Shown piece by piece: positions 6,331 to 9,323 of a stretch of 9,323 bases of DNA. This DNA is from Gallionella sp. (GTDB taxonomy: Bacteria; Pseudomonadota; Gammaproteobacteria; Burkholderiales; Gallionellaceae). The translations under genes were made by a program, and so were the position numbers. Within the stretch, counting starts at the first letter, position 1. Each line of letters opens with the position of its first letter. The DNA lies in NCBI GenBank assembly GCA_029850565.1, contig JARCRR010000157.1, positions 1-9,323 on the forward strand, in the 5' to 3' direction. The notes below the pieces were generated by a model that was given only the letters and a program-made list of their open reading frames with translations, did not search any database and had not been told where the DNA came from.

Positions 6331-8459
6331 GGCAATGGCACCGAAATAGTCAATCGAACTCCTTCTGCATCGGAAGCGATGCTGAGATTACCCCCCAGCT
6401 CATCCATCCTTCCGCGAATGTTGCGCAACCCGTAGCCGTCCTGCCAAGTGAGCGGATCGGTGACGTTGCCATCGTTTGCCACCTCCACTTTCAACGCAGT
6501 CTGGCTCGACTCCACACCCACATTGAGATTGCTTGGTGATGCATGTTTCAATGCGTTAGTAATGACCTCTCGCATCACCGACTCCAGCATGCCTTTCATG
6601 CGCGGATGCAACTCCAGCTCCGGCAATGCGTCACTTTGTCTCCAATGCAATTGGCATTGCACGACCTCGCAGCGCGAACTCGCCTCCGCGCGCCAATCGG
6701 CAAGCGCATCACGTAGCGGGATCGGTTGCGAATCCATCGCCGCGATCGAAGTGCGCAGATCCTTCATGGCATCGCGCGCGATCTCCGCATCGGGTGTACC
6801 GCGCAGATGGTGGATCAACTTCAGCAAGCGCGCGCCGATGTTGTCGTGAAGGTCGCGACCGATGCGCAGGCGCTCCTGTGCCACCCCCTGTTCGTAACTG
6901 TTTCGCCCGCTCATGATCTGTTCCAGCAATTGGCTCAGTGAGACGGCGAACGCGGCATCGCGCGTGGAAAACAATCGCATCCCGCGCCCGGCATAACGCA
7001 ACGAGTAGGCAGACAGGTTACTGCAACCCGGCACGACCATACCCAAGCCATTGTCGCGCAGTCCGCTCCCCCCCTCTTCAATCGGCCTGATTTCAAGCGG
7101 GTCGAAGATGCGCTGCAACAACGCCTGCCAGCGCGTTTGTTGTTCTTGCAGGGACGCCGTGAATGCAATGGCGGAAAGCTCCGGCAACAAACGCTCGAAG
7201 CCCGGCGTTTGCTTGCTCACGATGCGCTGCCACAACCACTGCCGAAACGGAAAATACAGCCAGCCCACCACCAACAATGAGGTACTGGTGGAGGCGACCT
7301 GCCCCAAGCCCAACCCCATCATCAACACGACATCCAGCACAATGACAGCCACCGCACTGCCCACCCACAGGAATACGCGATACGCCCATTCGTCCATATC
7401 GAACAGCCGGTATTTGCGCAGCCCCAAGGCGATGCCGAAGTACATGATGAGGAACGCGCCTGTCAGATAACCTTCGCCAATGAACAATGAACCCGTCTGT
7501 ATCAATAAAGTGAACGCGACTAACAGCAAACCGCACATCATTAGCACGGATAGCCCGACCCAACGCAAGACATTCCTTTCCAGCGGATAGCCCCTTGTTT
7601 GCCGCCATTGCCATGCCGCACAAATCGCCAGCAATACGATCTGACTGAAAGGCGAGTAATGCGCACCCCAATGCTGATCCGGCAACACGTGCAGAAAATC
7701 GCCCAGCAATATCACTCCGTAAATCGCGGGCAGCACCCAAAGCCGGCGCGGTGTGATTATCTGCCGCGGATACAGCAGGAACATCGCGATAAGGGCACAG
7801 GCATACATCGCCGCACCGACATGATTCGAGGTTGAAAACATACTGAACAGATCGCCATCCAGCGCGAGTGAACGTGTCGAATAAACCGCCAAAGGAATCA
7901 ACGCGACCACGGCAAACACTCCGGTCAACGCAAACATGCGCGCCCCCCAATCATCGGGACGTACCGCAAATACCGCCGTGGAAATCATGAACATCGATGT
8001 GATCACGAACAACTGGAACCAGAAAACGAAGGGCAATCCACTTAACGTGCGCGGCTCGGGCCTCACCATACTGTCATGTTGTTGCCCGGCCTCGTCTTGC
8101 CAAACGATGTGGACTTCCGACGCGCGCAACAATGTGAATAACGTGCTTTGTCTGGCAAAGAACGCTTCCATCTCGGCGTAGGTATCAAAGAAATCCGGCT
8201 CTTCGATCAGGTCGGTCGGCTTAAGTTCGATCCGCTCCATTCCTGCCGCCTGCAACCACAGTACCTTTGCCTTTGACTGAACACCGGTTGTCGCCTCATC
8301 CACCGTGTCGCCGACATGAATTTGTTGCGCTCTTGCAACAAAGGGCACATTGATGGACGGCTGTTTTGCCGCGAACCAGGCTGTCGCAACGCACACCCCA
8401 AAACAAGCCAACCACAGCAGGCTCAACAGATAGGCGGGGCGTTTAAGTAGTAGTTGCAT
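6327..8459 (-). CDS. Sensor histidine kinase 2, HisKA_3 class, large multi-helix membrane sensor
   Basis: The protein is 710 residues from ATG 8459. The N-terminal helix (about 9-30) is followed by a roughly 110-residue extracytoplasmic domain (31-141). About nine more hydrophobic segments follow between residues 142 and 404. A cytoplasmic region at about 415-520, which reads like a degenerate GAF-type module (GRGMRLFSTRDAAFAVSL), precedes the catalytic core. The phosphoacceptor is His538 in RIGRDLHDNIGARLLKL, followed by ADWRAE (587-592). The ATPase N box is REVITNALKHA (Asn635), the G1 box is ANDGN with Asp663, and the G2 region is GYGLRNIRGRMDELGG (675-690). The layout recalls Bacillus ComP-type kinases, by architecture only. 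The frame extends to a GTG at 8516, adding 19 residues, but ATG 8459 puts a basic residue just before helix 1 and is preferred. The gene shares an ATGA overlap with the downstream regulator. Confidence 0.88.
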   Translation of the reverse strand: MQLLLKRPAYLLSLLWLACFGVCVATAWFAAKQPSINVPFVARAQQIHVGDTVDEATTGVQSKAKVLWLQAAGMERIELKPTDLIEEPDFFDTYAEMEAFFARQSTLFTLLRASEVHIVWQDEAGQQHDSMVRPEPRTLSGLPFVFWFQLFVITSMFMISTAVFAVRPDDWGARMFALTGVFAVVALIPLAVYSTRSLALDGDLFSMFSTSNHVGAAMYACALIAMFLLYPRQIITPRRLWVLPAIYGVILLGDFLHVLPDQHWGAHYSPFSQIVLLAICAAWQWRQTRGYPLERNVLRWVGLSVLMMCGLLLVAFTLLIQTGSLFIGEGYLTGAFLIMYFGIALGLRKYRLFDMDEWAYRVFLWVGSAVAVIVLDVVLMMGLGLGQVASTSTSLLVVGWLYFPFRQWLWQRIVSKQTPGFERLLPELSAIAFTASLQEQQTRWQALLQRIFDPLEIRPIEEGGSGLRDNGLGMVVPGCSNLSAYSLRYAGRGMRLFSTRDAAFAVSLSQLLEQIMSGRNSYEQGVAQERLRIGRDLHDNIGARLLKLIHHLRGTPDAEIARDAMKDLRTSIAAMDSQPIPLRDALADWRAEASSRCEVVQCQLHWRQSDALPELELHPRMKGMLESVMREVITNALKHASPSNLNVGVESSQTALKVEVANDGNVTDPLTWQDGYGLRNIRGRMDELGGNLSIASDAEGVRLTISVPLP

Positions 8460-8480
8460 TACTTCTACCAGAGTTTTGGA

Positions 8481-8505
8481 CGGAGTGACTTTAGCAAATA
8501 CTCCG
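8481..8505. repeat. Inverted repeat CGGAGT-N13-ACTCCG upstream of kinase 2
   Basis: The arms at 8481-8486 and 8500-8505 are exact reverse complements, 13 bases apart. On the minus strand the interval holds TAAAGT (8493-8488), a modest -10 match about 30 nt before ATG 8459. It may be an operator around a promoter core. The repeat is too short for certainty. Confidence 0.35.
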
Positions 8506-8518
8506 CCCGCTGCCACCC

Positions 8519-8532
8519 CCCGCGTTCGCGGG
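8519..8532. repeat. GC-rich hairpin CCCGC-GTTC-GCGGG
   Basis: A five-pair GC stem with a four-base loop sits in the middle of the divergent region. No T-tract follows on the plus strand, so a terminator role is not supported. Confidence 0.35.
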
Positions 8533-8612
8533 ATTGCGCGGTTCTTGGGTCTGCCTTATTTTGCCAGCCACAACATTTGTCGATTTGCTTTCATAAACCC
8601 AGGGAGAAATAC

Positions 8613-9323
8613 ATGCAATTTCATTTAGGAAAAATTAGCGCAGTTCTGTTGGCGGGGTTGATCTTGAGCGGGTGTGGCAGCACCCTGCCACCGCCCAAAG
8701 CGGAGATGTTCAACTTCGACCAAGCCGCCAAAGACCCCGGCGCGGAAATCAAAAAGAATTTGCATGTTGATTACTACGGCGAAGGCACAAAGGGCACGAA
8801 GAAATTTGTCATTGGCGCTTTCCAAGTGCGCTTCCGCAATGACTTGACCGGTGCGTATAACTCGGACGGTGCTCATATATCCAATCCCTTCTATCTGAGC
8901 GGCAGCAACGATGTCATGTTCCAAAAAGTGACCGACGACCTGTACAAAAAGTTCGTTGCCGAGTTGAAGCAACGCGGGATTCAAACGGTCGGACTGTCGG
9001 CAATCAAGCAATCCCCCGAGTACCAAAGAAATCTCAAGCAAGAAAAATCCAGTGGTTTTACTCAGAAATTTGCAGCAGCAGCCATCAGTTGCGATTTGTG
9101 TGACGATGCGCCATCTGGCGATACGGCGGGTGTAATGACGGCTTTAAGTCCGAATGTCACTTCAACGGACTATGACGTGTTCACACCCAGCGACGTGCCG
9201 GCAGTGGAGTACGGATTGATGTCGGCTAACGATGATCTTGGGGCGGTGGTGCTTCCGCGCAGACCTCCTTTGAACAGAATGGATGCCGCAACCAAGGCTG
9301 GCATGGGGGTCATCACAGTGGGT
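8613..9323 (+). CDS. Unrecognised outer-membrane-type lipoprotein (partial, 3' end outside window)
   Basis: The frame is open from ATG 8613 to the window edge, giving 237 residues so far. AGGGAG (8601-8606) lies 6 nt before the ATG. A lipoprotein signal peptide is clear: Lys7, hydrophobic residues 9-18, then lipobox L-S-G-C with Cys21. The residue after Cys is Gly, not Asp, so by the E. coli Lol rule it should go to the outer membrane. The mature part starts with a short Pro-rich stretch and then reads as a mixed alpha/beta domain (about 45-130, KKFVIGAFQVRFRND and a charged helix VTDDLYKKFVAELKQRG). A CxxC pair (Cys160, Cys163) lies in a following Asp-rich region. I do not recognise the family. 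The gene is divergent from the kinase 2/regulator operon and could be among its targets, which is inference from position only. Confidence 0.8.
   Translation, partial: MQFHLGKISAVLLAGLILSGCGSTLPPPKAEMFNFDQAAKDPGAEIKKNLHVDYYGEGTKGTKKFVIGAFQVRFRNDLTGAYNSDGAHISNPFYLSGSNDVMFQKVTDDLYKKFVAELKQRGIQTVGLSAIKQSPEYQRNLKQEKSSGFTQKFAAAAISCDLCDDAPSGDTAGVMTALSPNVTSTDYDVFTPSDVPAVEYGLMSANDDLGAVVLPRRPPLNRMDAATKAGMGVITVG

Larger units (their letters stand above)
8460..8612. other. Divergent intergenic region between kinase 2 and the lipoprotein gene
   Basis: This is 153 nt without a supported gene. It should hold the promoters of the kinase 2/regulator operon (-) and the lipoprotein gene (+). No consensus sigma-70 promoter could be read with confidence on either strand. 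It contains two inverted repeats, listed separately. Confidence 0.5.

Noticed and set aside
7093..7950. Minus-strand open frame (285 codons) inside kinase 2 in another frame
   Set aside because: It overlaps the well-supported kinase reading frame, has Arg/Gly/Ala-rich content typical of frame shadows in GC-rich DNA, and has no recognisable domain.
8460..8516. GTG 8516 as the start of kinase 2
   Set aside because: It adds 19 residues, including a Gly/Ala-rich start, and would put the inverted repeat and -10-like element inside the gene. ATG 8459 gives a normal basic-then-hydrophobic N-terminus. It is not fully excluded.
1..9323. Mobile elements, CRISPR arrays, tRNA or rRNA genes
   Set aside because: No transposase or integrase frame, no regularly spaced direct repeats and no recognisable RNA gene signature was seen on either strand.

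Overview
The window reads as a chromosomal segment from a Gram-negative proteobacterium, most likely a betaproteobacterium. It has an outer-membrane beta-barrel protein with a terminal Phe, an outer-membrane-type lipoprotein, a glutamate racemase and a YbiT-type ABC-F ATPase. The Gram-negative call is well supported. The betaproteobacterial placement is inferred from the general look of the proteins and from a GC-rich discriminator promoter, and no search was run. No rRNA, tRNA, CRISPR array, transposase or phage gene was seen.

Left block (1-1701, + strand). Four closely spaced genes look like one transcription unit. They are the C-terminal tail of a Pro/Glu/Val-rich protein (cut by the window edge), an outer-membrane barrel of the phenol-degradation 'MetA' porin-like type, a 40-residue single-helix membrane protein, and a stand-alone cyclic-nucleotide-binding-like domain with no DNA-binding domain. 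The last gene is visibly AT-richer than the housekeeping genes to its right (by hand count about 37% GC over 1501-1560 against 60% over 1981-2040). The job of this operon is not evident and it is the least explained part of the window.

Middle block (1749-4151, - strand). An ABC-F ATPase (YbiT type) is followed 6 nt later by glutamate racemase murI. The two are probably co-transcribed from a promoter in the 237-nt gap at 4152-4388, which is shared divergently with the next gene.

Right block (4389-8459). This is a two-component signalling island. An orphan sensor kinase with six membrane helices (+) converges on an operon (- strand) that encodes a larger kinase of about ten membrane helices and, overlapping it by ATGA, a NarL/LuxR-type response regulator. 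Both kinases belong to the HisKA_3 (NarX/DesK) class. They share an ADWRAE motif after the phosphoacceptor helix, and both carry Ala where NarX-type kinases have the phosphatase Gln. This suggests that the two kinases are related and feed the same regulator.

Right edge (8613-9323, + strand). An unrecognised lipoprotein is transcribed divergently from the large kinase and runs off the window. Its position makes it a candidate target of the signalling system, but nothing in the sequence proves this.
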